Below are positions 1 to 9,289 of a stretch of DNA of 51,334 nucleotides, in pieces. The position numbers and the translations under genes are program-made. The notes beneath the pieces were generated by a model. The model ran no database searches. It was not told where the DNA came from and saw only the letters and a list, made by a program, of their open reading frames with translations. Each line of letters opens with the position of its first letter. Position 1 is the first letter of the stretch. The stretch comes from Kiritimatiellia bacterium (GTDB taxonomy: Bacteria; Verrucomicrobiota; Kiritimatiellia; RFP12; UBA1067): NCBI GenBank assembly GCA_017542055.1, contig JAFXXW010000014.1:1-51334 (forward strand). Direction: 5' to 3'.

Positions 1-16
1 CGAATGACATGTTCAT
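1..16 (-). CDS. 5' end of a divergent gene (partial)
   Basis: Only the first codons of a leftward gene fit in the window: ATG at 16-14, then AAC, a second in-frame ATG at 10-8, TCA and TTC. A well-spaced promoter lies directly upstream (-35 TGGACA, -10 TATAAT), and GGAGG at 22-18 is seven bases before the second ATG. Promoter position favours a near-leaderless start at 16, while the GGAGG favours the ATG at 10; both give the same frame. The product cannot be identified from five codons. Confidence 0.4.
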
Positions 17-22
17 TCCTCC

Positions 23-51
23 ATTATACTCTTTTTTCTCGTTGGTGTCCA
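23..51 (-). promoter_or_regulatory. Divergent promoter at the left edge
   Basis: On the minus strand TGGACA (51-46), a 17-base spacer and TATAAT (28-23) form a near-consensus housekeeping promoter firing off the left edge. Predicted transcription start is near 16, at the first ATG of the partial gene. Confidence 0.5.
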
Positions 52-133
52 TTCATTTGACGAACAAACTTGCTCCCCCCTTGCCAGTTTTCGCCAATGG
101 TGTCTTCTATTATAACGAACTGCGAAAGTGGGA

Positions 134-178
134 TTTTTGCAATTTCCCCTTGAAATTCGGGGCGGAATATGATATAAT
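134..178 (+). promoter_or_regulatory. Promoter of the asd operon
   Basis: -35 TTGAAA (150-155), 17-base spacer, TATAAT (173-178) inside the extended -10 TATGATATAAT. A T-rich block (134-149) precedes the -35, a weaker version of the block found at four other promoters here. Predicted start near 185, only 2-4 bases before the asd ATG at 189, and there is no Shine-Dalgarno sequence. Confidence 0.75.
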
Positions 179-188
179 ATCCGTAATT

Positions 189-1199
189 ATGAAAACTTAC
201 AATGTAGGCTTGGTGGGTGTCGGCGCGGTCGGCACGGAAATGATCAAGGTGCTCAAGGAGCGCAAGTTCCCTTGCGGCAAGGTGCAGGTTTTCGCTTCGC
301 GCGAACGCGACGAGGTGATTTTGGGCGAAAACTACCACGTTTTGCCGGCGACCGAGAACAGCTTTGGCGGAATGGACATAGTGCTGTTTGCGGGCAAGAC
401 GGACGTGGCCATCCAACTCAAGGACGCGGTAGTCAAGGCTGGCGCGAAGATGATCGACAACTCGCGGGCGTTCCGGCAGGACCCGGACGTGCCGTTGGTG
501 GTGCCGCAGGTGAACGCCGAGGACCTGGATTGGAACAAGGGCGTGATCGCCAATCCCAATTGCACTACGGCCATCATGCTGGAGGCGGTAGCGCCGCTCC
601 ACAAGGCGAAGGGATTGAAGCGACTCGTCGCGAGCACGTACCAGTCCGCTTCGGGCGCGGGCGCGCCGGGTCTGGAGGAGCTGGAGACGCAGTTTAGGGA
701 ATACGTGGAGGGCAAACCCCTCACAATCAAGGCGTTCCAGCACCAGCTCATGTACAATCTCATTCCGCATATCGACAAGTTCGATCCGGACAACGGCTAC
801 ACGTTGGAAGAGCTCAAGATGCGCAACGAGGCGCGCAAGATGCTGCACGCGCCGGAACTGATGGTGAGCTGCACGAGCGTGCGGGTGCCGATCGCCCGGG
901 CGCATTCGGAAAGCCTCAATCTGGAGTTCGAAGAGGACATCACCCCCGAAGAGGCGCGGGAAATCCTGCGCGCGAGCGAAGGCGTGCGGGTGGTGGACGA
1001 TCCCTTCAACAACGAGTATCCCATGCCGCTCGACGCGACGGGCAAGTACGACGTGCTGGCCGGTCGCATTCGCCAGGACATCAGCCGCAACGACAAGAAG
1101 GGGCTCGACATGTTCGTGTCGGGCGACCAGCTCTTGAGGGGCGCGGCGTTGAACGCGGTGGAAATCGCCGAGCACCTCATCAAGCGGGGACTGGTGTAA
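189..1199 (+). CDS. asd: Aspartate-semialdehyde dehydrogenase
   Basis: This 336-residue protein is aspartate-semialdehyde dehydrogenase, the NADPH-dependent cytoplasmic enzyme reducing aspartyl-4-phosphate to the semialdehyde. That feeds lysine, diaminopimelate, threonine and methionine synthesis. Seen directly: an N-terminal Rossmann glycine motif (GLVGVGAVGTEM), the catalytic cysteine in NPNCTTAI (Cys125), and the RVPIARAHSE segment with the conserved histidine (about His239). Length is normal for the family. The open frame extends upstream to position 9, but that extension runs through the promoter and encodes no conserved sequence. I therefore use the ATG at 189, which matches the family N-terminus. 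It heads an operon running to dus, and its message is predicted to be nearly leaderless. Confidence 0.95.
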   Translation: MKTYNVGLVGVGAVGTEMIKVLKERKFPCGKVQVFASRERDEVILGENYHVLPATENSFGGMDIVLFAGKTDVAIQLKDAVVKAGAKMIDNSRAFRQDPDVPLVVPQVNAEDLDWNKGVIANPNCTTAIMLEAVAPLHKAKGLKRLVASTYQSASGAGAPGLEELETQFREYVEGKPLTIKAFQHQLMYNLIPHIDKFDPDNGYTLEELKMRNEARKMLHAPELMVSCTSVRVPIARAHSESLNLEFEEDITPEEAREILRASEGVRVVDDPFNNEYPMPLDATGKYDVLAGRIRQDISRNDKKGLDMFVSGDQLLRGAALNAVEIAEHLIKRGLV

Positions 1200-1204
1200 G
1201 CGCC

Positions 1205-2065
1205 ATGAAGCGGCTTCTGGCGGCGATGGCGGCGACGATGTTGGCGGGGAGCGTCCCGGCCGAGACGCAACCGCTGTCGCGCTACCAGTCCATCATCGAC
1301 CGGCAGATGTTCGGCCGGCCCCCGAACGGATTCGATCCCAACCAGAATCCGAACGAGGTGAAAAGCGGCAAGGGGTCGGAAAAGAATCTCACCGAGGAGC
1401 AGGAAAAGCTGCAGCATTCGGTCAGGTTTTCGATGATCAACATCACGCCTTCGGGCGAGACGGCGGTGGGATTTACCGACAACTCGGACGGCAAAAATCC
1501 GGTCCATTACTACCTCAAGGTGGGCGAAAAGCGCAACGGCTGGGAGGTGAAAGAGGCCGACCCGGTCCGGGCGTGGATGCGCCTCGCGAAAGGCGAGGTG
1601 GAAGTGGAACTGGAGCTGGGCGGAACGAGCGGAGGCGTTTCCGGCGCGGACAAGAAGAAAGAGCTCGCAGCCGGTGCGGCCACTCCGGCAATGGCGCCCA
1701 AGCCGACGCCGACGACCACCTCTACGATGCCGGCCGAGACGCGCAACACGCTCCTTGCGGGCGGCAAGTCGCTCCGGGAACGCAAGGCCCAACGCGCGGC
1801 GCAGGAGGAGGAGCGCAAGCGGAGGCAGGAAGAGGACCGGGCGCGCCAGGAAGAGGAGCGCGAGGAGCTCCGGAACGACTTCATGGCCATGCGCGAAGAA
1901 ATGCGAATGCAGCGCGAAGAGCGCGAAGAGGCGTTTCTCGAGATGGAGCGTCGCCGCGAGGCGGACATGCGGGAGCTCGATCGACTGCGCGAGGCGGACG
2001 AACGCCGTCGTCGCGAGGAGGAGAGCAAGGAACCGGATAGCCAATCCGAGGAGATCAAGGAATGA
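1205..2065 (+). CDS. Secreted coiled-coil protein, possibly secretion-associated
   Basis: I do not recognise this 286-residue protein. It begins with a signal peptide (MKRLLAAMAATMLAGSVPA, cleavage near residue 20). Residues 25-140 hold a small beta-rich region with the pattern RYQSIIDRQMFG, then GFTDNSDGK and HYYLKVGEKRNGWEV. This order loosely recalls the periplasmic region of GspC-type secretion proteins; that is inference only. A Pro/Thr linker follows, and from about residue 190 an extremely charged Glu/Arg coiled coil runs to the C-terminus. It lies five bases after asd and overlaps the acyltransferase by four bases. A gspF-like gene sits in the same operon, which would fit a secretion role. 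Confidence 0.6.
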   Translation: MKRLLAAMAATMLAGSVPAETQPLSRYQSIIDRQMFGRPPNGFDPNQNPNEVKSGKGSEKNLTEEQEKLQHSVRFSMINITPSGETAVGFTDNSDGKNPVHYYLKVGEKRNGWEVKEADPVRAWMRLAKGEVEVELELGGTSGGVSGADKKKELAAGAATPAMAPKPTPTTTSTMPAETRNTLLAGGKSLRERKAQRAAQEEERKRRQEEDRARQEEEREELRNDFMAMREEMRMQREEREEAFLEMERRREADMRELDRLREADERRRREEESKEPDSQSEEIKE

Positions 2066-2904
2066 AAAAGACGACGTTGGAAGAGTTCCGGAAGATACTG
2101 ACCGAAACGGGCGAGTACCATTCGGACGAGACGAAGTTGCCGGCCCGGCAGAAGCCCAGCCGCTGGAACACGTTCCGCTACTGCTGGGACTTAGGAAGCG
2201 TATTCCCCAAGTGCGCGGTGTACGAAGCATGCCGGAATCTGGATACGGACAAGTGGGCGCATTTCTGCTTCCATTCCGTGAGCGGAGCCGAGCGCATTGG
2301 CGTCAAGGTGCACGTGGACGGCTGGAACGTGCTGAAGACGTACGACGGGCCGGTGATGTTCCTGTGCAACCACATGTCGACGGTCGAGACGGTGATGCTC
2401 CCGGCGTTCATTCTCACCTACAAGCCGTTCAACGTGGTGGCGAAAGAGAGTCTGACGCGCCTGCCGTTCCTCAAGGCGGCGGCCGCGCACATGGGTCTCG
2501 TGCCGATCGGGCGGAAGTCGCCCAAGCAGGACCTCCTCGACATGATCCGCATCTCGACCGAGCGCATCACCGGGCAGAAGAACAGCTTCCTCATTTTCCC
2601 GCAGGGGACAAGGAGCAAAGTGTTCAGTCGCGCCAAGTTCAGCTCGATCGGGGCCAAGATCGCCGAAAAGGCCGGTTGCCCCATCGTGCCGATCGCGGTC
2701 GATACGCGCATCATGCCCACCCGGAACGGGACGGGACTCATCGACAAGGTGTTCAAGGATTTCGGCACGGTAGATCCGTCGTTCGATCTCAGGTGCAGCT
2801 GCGGACCGATCATCCCCTGCACGAAGGCCAAGGAGATGCACGAGGCCACTTTCAATTGGATCGCAAACAAACTGGAGGAGTGGGGTTGCCCCACTGAACG
2901 ATAA
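2062..2904 (+). CDS. plsC: 1-acyl-glycerol-3-phosphate acyltransferase family protein
   Basis: A 280-residue lysophospholipid acyltransferase of the PlsC family, which transfers an acyl chain to lysophosphatidic acid at the inner membrane during phospholipid synthesis. The acyltransferase block lies at residues 95-185. The catalytic motif reads NHMSTVE (Asn103-Glu109), so the usual NHx4D aspartate is replaced by glutamate. The substrate-binding motif is FPQGTRS (about residues 179-185). The first 80 residues are unusual and lack an obvious membrane helix. It overlaps the preceding gene by four bases (ATGA) and its stop shares a base with the thrS start, so translation is probably coupled. Exact substrate is uncertain because the family is broad; the symbol is a family label. 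Confidence 0.8.
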   Translation: MKKTTLEEFRKILTETGEYHSDETKLPARQKPSRWNTFRYCWDLGSVFPKCAVYEACRNLDTDKWAHFCFHSVSGAERIGVKVHVDGWNVLKTYDGPVMFLCNHMSTVETVMLPAFILTYKPFNVVAKESLTRLPFLKAAAAHMGLVPIGRKSPKQDLLDMIRISTERITGQKNSFLIFPQGTRSKVFSRAKFSSIGAKIAEKAGCPIVPIAVDTRIMPTRNGTGLIDKVFKDFGTVDPSFDLRCSCGPIIPCTKAKEMHEATFNWIANKLEEWGCPTER

Positions 2905-4616
2905 TGGCAAGTATCGAGGAAAGAAGGCACTCGGCGGCGCATTTGACGGCGCGCGCGGTGCAGAACGTGTTCGAAGGCGTGCAGGTGGACATCGGGCCGG
3001 CGACGGACGAAGGTTTCTATTACGATTTCGACCTGCCGCACCGGATCAGTCCCGAGGATTTCCCCAAGATCGAGGCGGAAGTGGCAAGGCTCATCGCGCT
3101 CGACGAGCCGTTCGTCAAGAAGGTGGTGAGCCGCGAGGAGTGCGCCAAGATGCTGGCGGGGCAGACGTACAAGCTGGAGCGTCTCGCGGACATTCCGGAG
3201 GGCGAGGACATCAGCACCTACACGGTGGGCGACTACGCCGAGATGTGCCGGGGTCCGCACGTGGCGCACTCGAAGGAAATCGGCGTCGTCAAACTCATGC
3301 GCGTCGCGGGGAGCTACTATCGCGGCGACGAGAAGAACAAGATGCTGCAGCGCATCTACGGCGTGGTGGCGTCCACCCAGGAGGAGCTGGACGAGATGGT
3401 GCGGCGCATCGAGGAAGCCAAAAAGCGCGATCATCGCAAGCTCGGGGTGGAGCTGGACCTCTTCCATCTGGACCCGGAGGACCCGGGCCAGATCTTCTGG
3501 CATCCGCGCGGGTGGAGCATTTACGTGACGCTCCAGAACTACATGCGCGAGAAGCTCGTCAAGGACGGCTATCAGGAGGTGAACACTCCCGCTTTGATGC
3601 CGCGCAGCCTGTGGGAGCGGAGCGGCCACTGGGCGCACTACCAGCAGAACATGTTCATCACCGAGAGCGAAAAGCGGATTTTCGCGGTGAAGCCGATGAA
3701 CTGCCCGGGCGCGCTCGAGATTTTCAACAGTCGCTCCCGGAGCTACAAGGACCTGCCGCTGAGGCTCGCGGAATTCGGCCACTGCGCGCGCAACGAACCT
3801 AGCGGCACGCTGCACGGCATCATGCGGGTGCGCGGTTTCGTGCAGGACGACGCGCACATCATCTGCACCGAGGAGCAGATCGAGGCGGAAGTGGCCAAGT
3901 TCTGCCGGCTGTTGAAAGACGTGTACGGCGACTTCGGTTTCGACAGGAATCTGGTGGTGAAGCTGAGCACGATGCCGGAAGACCACGTGGGCGAAGTTGC
4001 CACCTGGGAGCGGGCGGAAGCGGCGTTGGCCGAAGCGTGCAAGGCGGCCGAGCTCAGTTACGAGATTCAGCCGGGCGAGGGGGCGTTTTACGGTCCCAAG
4101 CTGGAATTTACGCTCATCGACGCGTTGGGCCGGCCTTGGCAGTGCGGCACCATCCAGCTCGATTATCAGCTTCCGAGCGCGGAACGGCTCAACGCCGAGT
4201 ACATCGGGCCCGACGGCAAGAAGCACCACCCGGTGATGCTGCACCGCGCGGTGCTGGGGTCGCTGGAGCGCTTCATCGGCATTCTGATCGAGCACTACGC
4301 GGGGGCGTTTCCCTTGTGGCTCGCGCCCGAGCAGGTGCGCATCCTCCCCATCAGCGACAAGGCGATGGCGTACGCGGAGAAGGTGCAGGCGGAACTCGCC
4401 AAGGCCGGTTTCCGGGTGGAGATCGACCGCAGCGCCGAAAAACTGGGCGCCAAGATTCGCGAAGCCACGCTCTGGAAAGTGCCGTACCAGCTGGTGGTGG
4501 GTCCGCGCGACGAGGCGGCCGGAACCGTTTCGGTGCGCGAACGCGGTCAGGGCGACCTGGGCGCGATGACGACAGCCAATCTGATCGAAAAACTCAACAA
4601 GGAACTCGTAGCATGA
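2904..4616 (+). CDS. thrS: Threonine--tRNA ligase lacking the TGS domain
   Basis: Threonyl-tRNA synthetase, class II, charges tRNA-Thr. At 570 residues it is about 70 shorter than the Escherichia coli enzyme because it starts directly at the editing domain; the N-terminal TGS domain is absent. The editing site is intact, with HSAAH (His9, His13) and the YAEMCRGPH motif (Cys115). The catalytic core has MNCPGALE (zinc cysteine Cys267), motif 2 around [21 protein letters not shown], and motif 3 [15 protein letters not shown]. The C-terminal anticodon-binding domain begins near residue 470. The start is fixed by its overlap with the plsC stop, and no in-frame upstream sequence encodes a TGS. It overlaps the next gene by four bases. 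Confidence 0.95.
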   Translation: MASIEERRHSAAHLTARAVQNVFEGVQVDIGPATDEGFYYDFDLPHRISPEDFPKIEAEVARLIALDEPFVKKVVSREECAKMLAGQTYKLERLADIPEGEDISTYTVGDYAEMCRGPHVAHSKEIGVVKLMRVAGSYYRGDEKNKMLQRIYGVVASTQEELDEMVRRIEEAKKRDHRKLGVELDLFHLDPEDPGQIFWHPRGWSIYVTLQNYMREKLVKDGYQEVNTPALMPRSLWERSGHWAHYQQNMFITESEKRIFAVKPMNCPGALEIFNSRSRSYKDLPLRLAEFGHCARNEPSGTLHGIMRVRGFVQDDAHIICTEEQIEAEVAKFCRLLKDVYGDFGFDRNLVVKLSTMPEDHVGEVATWERAEAALAEACKAAELSYEIQPGEGAFYGPKLEFTLIDALGRPWQCGTIQLDYQLPSAERLNAEYIGPDGKKHHPVMLHRAVLGSLERFIGILIEHYAGAFPLWLAPEQVRILPISDKAMAYAEKVQAELAKAGFRVEIDRSAEKLGAKIREATLWKVPYQLVVGPRDEAAGTVSVRERGQGDLGAMTTANLIEKLNKELVA

Positions 4617-5773
4617 AATACAATTGCCTCAACAGCATCAGCCCGGTGGGTCTGAAGCGGTTCACCTCCGACTACACGGAGACCAAGGAACTCAAGGAAG
4701 CGGAAATCGCTTTGGTGCGTTCCGCCAAGATGGACGAAGTGGAAATCGGTCCCGGACTCCTCGCGGTAGCGCGGGCGGGCGCCGGAGTCAACAACATTCC
4801 CCATGCCGACTACGCCAAAAAGGGCGTGGTGGTGTTCAACACCCCGGGCGCCAACGCCAACGCGGTGAAGGAACTCGTGATTGCCATGCTGCTCTTGGGC
4901 AGCCGCGACTTGATCGGCGGAGCCAAGTGGGTGCGCGACAACGCGAGCGACGAGAATATCGGCAAGAGCGCGGAAAAGGCCAAGAAGGCGTTTGCCGGCA
5001 CGGAAATCCTGGGCAAGACGTTGGGCGTGGTGGGTCTGGGGGCGATCGGGCGCCTGGTGGCCCACGCGGCGATCGAGCTGGGGATGGACGTAATCGGCTA
5101 CGACCCGTATCTCGGCGTGAACGCGGCATTGGCGCTCGACCCCCGGGTCAAGGCGGTGTCGGATTTGAACGACCTTTATGCGGCGAGCGACTTCATCACG
5201 CTTCATCTGCCGGCCGTCCCGGCGACGAAGGGCATGGTGGGCGCCAAGGCCTTCGAGACGATGAAGCAGGGGGCGGTGCTCGTCAACTGCGCCCGCGACG
5301 CGATCGTGAACGAGGCGGATTTGCTGGCGGCGCTCGAGTCGGGCAAGCTGGCCAAATACGTGAGCGATTTCGCCACGCCCGGCGTGGCCGCGCATCCCAA
5401 GTGCGTGGTGTTGCCGCACCTGGGCGCGTCCACCGAAGAGGCCGAGGACAATTGCGCGGCGATGGCGGTAGACGAGCTCCGGAACTTTGTGGAAAACGGC
5501 AACATCGTCAATTCCGTCAACTATCCGGGCGTGAATCTGGGCGCGGTCAAGAGTGCCGGGCGCGTGGGCGTGTGCCATGACGGCAAGCCGGCCGCGTTTG
5601 AAGGCGTCCTCGCGGCGCTGTCGGGCGCGGGAGCGACGGTGACGGGCAGCGCCAACGCGACGCGCGGCGAAGTGGGCTACGCGCTCATCGATACCGCTAC
5701 TGGCGTCGCCGACGAGGTGCTCGCGACGTTGGCGAAAGTTCCGGGCGTCATCCGGGTACGGAAAGTGCGCTAA
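4613..5773 (+). CDS. serA: D-3-phosphoglycerate dehydrogenase family protein
   Basis: A 386-residue D-2-hydroxyacid dehydrogenase, most likely 3-phosphoglycerate dehydrogenase, the NAD-dependent first step of serine synthesis. Seen: the substrate-domain segment [11 protein letters not shown], the Rossmann fingerprint [19 protein letters not shown] near residue 140, [13 protein letters not shown], and [14 protein letters not shown] carrying the conserved catalytic histidine. The C-terminal 75 residues look like a short ACT-type regulatory domain ([16 protein letters not shown]). The ATG at 4613 overlaps the thrS stop (ATGA), and the open frame upstream of it is a shadow of thrS. Other 2-hydroxyacid substrates cannot be excluded, but the ACT tail favours serine synthesis. 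Confidence 0.87.
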   Translation: MKYNCLNSISPVGLKRFTSDYTETKELKEAEIALVRSAKMDEVEIGPGLLAVARAGAGVNNIPHADYAKKGVVVFNTPGANANAVKELVIAMLLLGSRDLIGGAKWVRDNASDENIGKSAEKAKKAFAGTEILGKTLGVVGLGAIGRLVAHAAIELGMDVIGYDPYLGVNAALALDPRVKAVSDLNDLYAASDFITLHLPAVPATKGMVGAKAFETMKQGAVLVNCARDAIVNEADLLAALESGKLAKYVSDFATPGVAAHPKCVVLPHLGASTEEAEDNCAAMAVDELRNFVENGNIVNSVNYPGVNLGAVKSAGRVGVCHDGKPAAFEGVLAALSGAGATVTGSANATRGEVGYALIDTATGVADEVLATLAKVPGVIRVRKVR

Positions 5774-5779
5774 ACCGGT

Positions 5780-6955
5780 ATGGGTTACGCGAGGGGCAGC
5801 CGGACGAACAAGCCGACGACGCAAGTCGCCGGGCCTGCTCCGGTTGCCCCCAAGTCTGCCGCCAAGCCGGCCACGTCGATCTGGAACATGCAGATCGGGG
5901 GCGGGAAGCCCAAGCCGGACATGAAGAGCGTCGAGGTGCTCCTTTTCACCTCGGAACTCGCGGATTTGATCGAAGCGGGCATGACGTTGGGGCAGGCCTT
6001 GAAGGCGCTCGCCAATCAGGGCGAGGAACTGAGCGCGCAGCGTCACATCGCCCACGACCTCTGCGACCGGATCGTGCGCGGCGAGACTTTTTCGGACGCT
6101 TGCGCGGCGCATCCCAAGACGTTTCCTCCGCTCTATTCCAACATGATCCGGGCGGGCGAAGCGTCGGGCGCGTTGGTGGAGGTCTTGAGGCGACTCGCGG
6201 ACCACTACGAACGCTACGACAACATGAAGGGGAAGATCAAGGGCGCGCTCACGTATCCGGTGATCGTGCTTTGCTTTGGCGTGGCGGCAGTGGTGGGGGC
6301 GCTGGTCTTCATCATCCCCAAGTTCCAGCGCGTATTCGAGTCGCTCGGGGCGAGCTTGCCGCTGCCTACGCTCATTCTGCTGGGGGCGAGCGACTTCATG
6401 CTGCATTACGGGTGGCTCTTGGGGCTTGCGGCGGTCGCGCTCTACGCGTGGTTCCGGAAGTGGAAAAAGACGCCGCAGGGGCGTCGCAAGGTGGACGGCT
6501 GGAAATTGAAAGCGCCGCTCATCGCGCCGATCGTGGCGACGGGGACGTATTCGTCGTTGGCGTACACGCTCAAGACGCTGCTCGTCAACGGGGTGAACGT
6601 CTTGCAGGCGCTTAAGATTTCGGCCGACACGTGCGGCAACGCGGTCATCGAGGACGCGCTCAACGAGGCCCGCAAGCGGGTGACGGACGGTACGTCGATT
6701 TCGGGTCCGTTGGCGGCGAGCGGGATTTTCCCCCGGATGATGACGGACATGCTGGCCATCGGCGAACAGGCGGGCGACATGCCGGGGTCGCTGGAGCATA
6801 TCGGCAAGCGCTACCAGAAGGACATGGACCGGGCGATCGCGGCGTTCACCAACGCGCTCGAGCCCATCCTCATCGTGCTGATCGCGGGAGTGGTGGGTTT
6901 CGTGGCGATCGCCATTCTGATGGCGGTGTTCAAGGTTTCTTCCTCTTTAGGGTAA
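5780..6955 (+). CDS. Type II secretion / type IV pilus inner-membrane platform protein (GspF/PilC family)
   Basis: A 391-residue GspF/PilC-family protein, the polytopic platform that couples the assembly ATPase to pseudopilus or pilus assembly. After a Pro/Ala-rich cytoplasmic lead of about 50 residues come two copies of the T2SSF domain. The first has FTSELADLIEAGMTLGQAL and YSNMIRAGEASGAL; the second repeats the pattern with AYTLKTLLVNGVNVLQAL and MLAIGEQAGDM. Hydrophobic segments lie near residues 155-180, 200-220 and 360-385. No GspE, GspD or pseudopilin gene accompanies it here, so its machine is encoded elsewhere. The secreted coiled-coil protein at 1205 in the same operon could be a partner. 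Confidence 0.85.
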   Translation: MGYARGSRTNKPTTQVAGPAPVAPKSAAKPATSIWNMQIGGGKPKPDMKSVEVLLFTSELADLIEAGMTLGQALKALANQGEELSAQRHIAHDLCDRIVRGETFSDACAAHPKTFPPLYSNMIRAGEASGALVEVLRRLADHYERYDNMKGKIKGALTYPVIVLCFGVAAVVGALVFIIPKFQRVFESLGASLPLPTLILLGASDFMLHYGWLLGLAAVALYAWFRKWKKTPQGRRKVDGWKLKAPLIAPIVATGTYSSLAYTLKTLLVNGVNVLQALKISADTCGNAVIEDALNEARKRVTDGTSISGPLAASGIFPRMMTDMLAIGEQAGDMPGSLEHIGKRYQKDMDRAIAAFTNALEPILIVLIAGVVGFVAIAILMAVFKVSSSLG

Positions 6956-6965
6956 AGGACAGGCT

Positions 6966-9032
6966 ATGGAAACGATCAAACACTACGGCGAGGACGTCTT
7001 CAGCGAGAAGGCGATTCGCAAGTATCTCAAGAAGCCGGTGGCGGACAAGCTCATCGCGACCATGAAGGAGTACAAGGCGTTGGATCCGTCCATCGCCGAG
7101 GACGTGGCGCAGGGCATGAAGAACTGGGCGGTGGACATGGGAGCCACGCACTTCACCCACTGGTTCCAGCCGCTCACGGGCGGGACGGCCGAAAAGCACG
7201 ATTCGTTTCTGGAGCCGACCGGCATCGCGTCGGCCGTGCTCGATTTCAGCGGCAAGAATCTGATCGGGGGAGAGGCGGACGCGTCAAGTTTCCCGACGGG
7301 AGGGCTCCGTTCCACTTTCGAGGCGCGCGGCTACACGGCGTGGGATCCCACCTCGCCCGCCTTCATCAAGCGGCACGAAAACGGCGCCACGCTTTGCATT
7401 CCGACCGTGTTCTGCTCCTACAAGGGCGCGGCGCTCGACACCAAGACGCCGCTGTTGCGTTCCATCCAGGCCGTCACCAAGGCCACCGAGCGCCTGATGA
7501 AGAAGTTCGACCAGAAGAAGGCGCACACGTCCATCACGTTGGGGGCGGAGCAGGAGTATTTTCTCATCGACCGCGAGTACTATCTGCGCCGGCCCGACCT
7601 GCTGCAGACTGGTCGCACGGTGTTCGGCGCGGCGCCGGCCAAGCATCAGCAGCTGGACGACCACTATTACGGTTCCATCCGGCCCCGCATTCTCAAGTTC
7701 ATGACGGAAGTGGAGCATCGGCTCTGGAAGCTGGGGATTCCGGCCAAGACGCGCCATAACGAGGTGGCGCCGGCGCAGTTCGAACTGGCGCCCATGTTCG
7801 AGGAGATCAATCTCGCGGTCGACCACAACATGCTGATCATGGAGGTGCTGCGCCAGACGGCCGAGAATCTGGGGCTGGTGTGTCTCCTCCACGAAAAGCC
7901 GTTCGACGGCGTCAACGGGTCGGGCAAGCACTGCAACTGGTCGCTCGCCTATGGAGGCAAGAATCTCCTCTCGCCCGGCGACAATCCGCGCGACAACGCG
8001 ATGTTCCTCACGTTCCTCTCGGCCATCATCCGGGCGGTGGACCTGCATGCGGACATGCTCCGCACCACCACTGCCGGCGCGGGCAACGATCATCGGCTCG
8101 GGGCCAACGAAGCGCCGCCCGCCATCATCAGCATTTTCCTGGGCGACGAGCTCACCGAAGTGATGGCGTCGATCGAGGCGGGTACCAAGTCGCGTTCGCG
8201 GTCCAAGCGCAAGATGCGGCTGGGCGTGGACTCGCTGCCGCCTTTGCCGCGCGACACGACGGACCGCAACCGCACGAGCCCCTTTGCCTTCACCGGCAAC
8301 AAATTCGAGTTCCGCGCGCCCGGCGCCTCGCAGAACTGCGCGCAGAGCATGATGGTTCTGAACACGATCGTGGCGGAATCGATCGATGCGGTGTGCGACA
8401 AGCTGGACGCCATGAAGGGCGATTTCAACTCCAATCTGCAGGCGCTCTTGCAGCGACTCATCCGCAAGCACAAGCGCGTGCTATTTTCGGGCGACGGATA
8501 CTCCAGCGACTGGCCGGCCGAAGCGGCGAGGCGCAATCTCCCCAATTTCAAGGACACGCCGTCGGCCGTGCTGCCGCTCAAGGACAAGGCCAACCGCGAG
8601 CTCTTCGCCAAGTACGGGGTGCTGAGCGAGACCGAGATGGAGTCGCGCTACGAAATCGCCTGCGAGGATTACGAGCGGCGCATCCGGATCGAAGGCGAAA
8701 TCGCGCTCGAGATGGCGCGGGGGATGATCAGGCCGGTGGTGGCGGACGAGTTCAGCCGGCTTGCTACGGCGATCGGCCAGGCCACCAAGGACGGGCTCAA
8801 GATGGGCGTGACGGGGCTCAAGGCGTTGAGTCTCAAGCTGGGCGCGGGACTGGACGATCTCCACGTCAAGTGCGAGCGGCTGGAGAAGGCGCTGTCGCAG
8901 AAGGGCTTCCGGCACGAGGGCATCCTCCGGACGATGACCGATTTGCGCAAGACGGTAGACAAGCTGGAGCACCTGGTGGACGACAGCCGCTGGCCCATGC
9001 CCAAATACCGGGAGATGCTCTTCATCTACTGA
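6966..9032 (+). CDS. glnN: Glutamine synthetase, type III
   Basis: A 688-residue glutamine synthetase of the large GSIII class, which makes glutamine from glutamate, ammonia and ATP. Its length alone separates it from GSI (about 470) and GSII. Diagnostic segments are MGATHFTHWFQPLTGGTAEK near the N-terminus, the metal-binding GAEQEYFLID, NGSGKHCNWSL, and the ATP-site segment GAGNDHRLGANEAPPAI. GSIII is typical of Bacteroidota and also occurs in PVC bacteria and cyanobacteria. It starts ten bases after the gspF-like gene and shares one base of its stop with the DUF192 start. No nitrogen-regulatory gene is adjacent. Confidence 0.95.
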   Translation: METIKHYGEDVFSEKAIRKYLKKPVADKLIATMKEYKALDPSIAEDVAQGMKNWAVDMGATHFTHWFQPLTGGTAEKHDSFLEPTGIASAVLDFSGKNLIGGEADASSFPTGGLRSTFEARGYTAWDPTSPAFIKRHENGATLCIPTVFCSYKGAALDTKTPLLRSIQAVTKATERLMKKFDQKKAHTSITLGAEQEYFLIDREYYLRRPDLLQTGRTVFGAAPAKHQQLDDHYYGSIRPRILKFMTEVEHRLWKLGIPAKTRHNEVAPAQFELAPMFEEINLAVDHNMLIMEVLRQTAENLGLVCLLHEKPFDGVNGSGKHCNWSLAYGGKNLLSPGDNPRDNAMFLTFLSAIIRAVDLHADMLRTTTAGAGNDHRLGANEAPPAIISIFLGDELTEVMASIEAGTKSRSRSKRKMRLGVDSLPPLPRDTTDRNRTSPFAFTGNKFEFRAPGASQNCAQSMMVLNTIVAESIDAVCDKLDAMKGDFNSNLQALLQRLIRKHKRVLFSGDGYSSDWPAEAARRNLPNFKDTPSAVLPLKDKANRELFAKYGVLSETEMESRYEIACEDYERRIRIEGEIALEMARGMIRPVVADEFSRLATAIGQATKDGLKMGVTGLKALSLKLGAGLDDLHVKCERLEKALSQKGFRHEGILRTMTDLRKTVDKLEHLVDDSRWPMPKYREMLFIY

Positions 9033-9289
9033 TGGTCGAGGTTGCGCGCACTTTTCGCGAACGCGCCCGGGGACTGATCGGACGCGAACGGTTGGAGCCC
9101 GGCGACGGGCTCCTCATTCTCAAGTGCAACTGCATCCACACTTGGTTCATGCGGTTTCCGATCGACGCGACGTTTCTGGACCAGGACGACAAGGTGGTGA
9201 AAGTGGTCCGGAACATCAAGCCTTGGACGAGCTTCGTGTGGGGCGGGTGGAAAGCGCGAAAGGTGCTGGAGACATGCGCTACCTGCTAG
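9032..9289 (+). CDS. DUF192 family protein, short form
   Basis: An 85-residue DUF192 protein of unknown biochemical role. The domain is recognisable from RARGLIGRERLEPGDGLL, then HTWFMRFPIDATFLD and the final WKARKVLE. There is no signal peptide, and the usual glycine-rich tail after VLE is missing: it ends LETCATC at a TAG stop inside the dus reading region. The start shares a base with the glnN stop (TGATG), and its last 16 bases overlap dus, so it looks co-translated. The open frame further upstream is a shadow of glnN. The TAG here shows that UAG is used as a true terminator in this genome. Confidence 0.75.
   Translation: MVEVARTFRERARGLIGRERLEPGDGLLILKCNCIHTWFMRFPIDATFLDQDDKVVKVVRNIKPWTSFVWGGWKARKVLETCATC

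Noticed and set aside
109..114. Second minus-strand TATAAT near the left edge
   Set aside because: No acceptable -35 at 16-18 bases and no extended TGN; the promoter at 23-51 is far better.
9..188. 60-residue N-terminal extension of asd
   Set aside because: The extra frame passes through the asd promoter and encodes nothing like the family; the conserved Rossmann start begins at the ATG at 189.
1573..2897. Long overlapping frames within the charged coiled-coil gene and plsC
   Set aside because: High-GC shadow frames: arginine-rich composition, no motifs, and they overlap genes with recognisable products.
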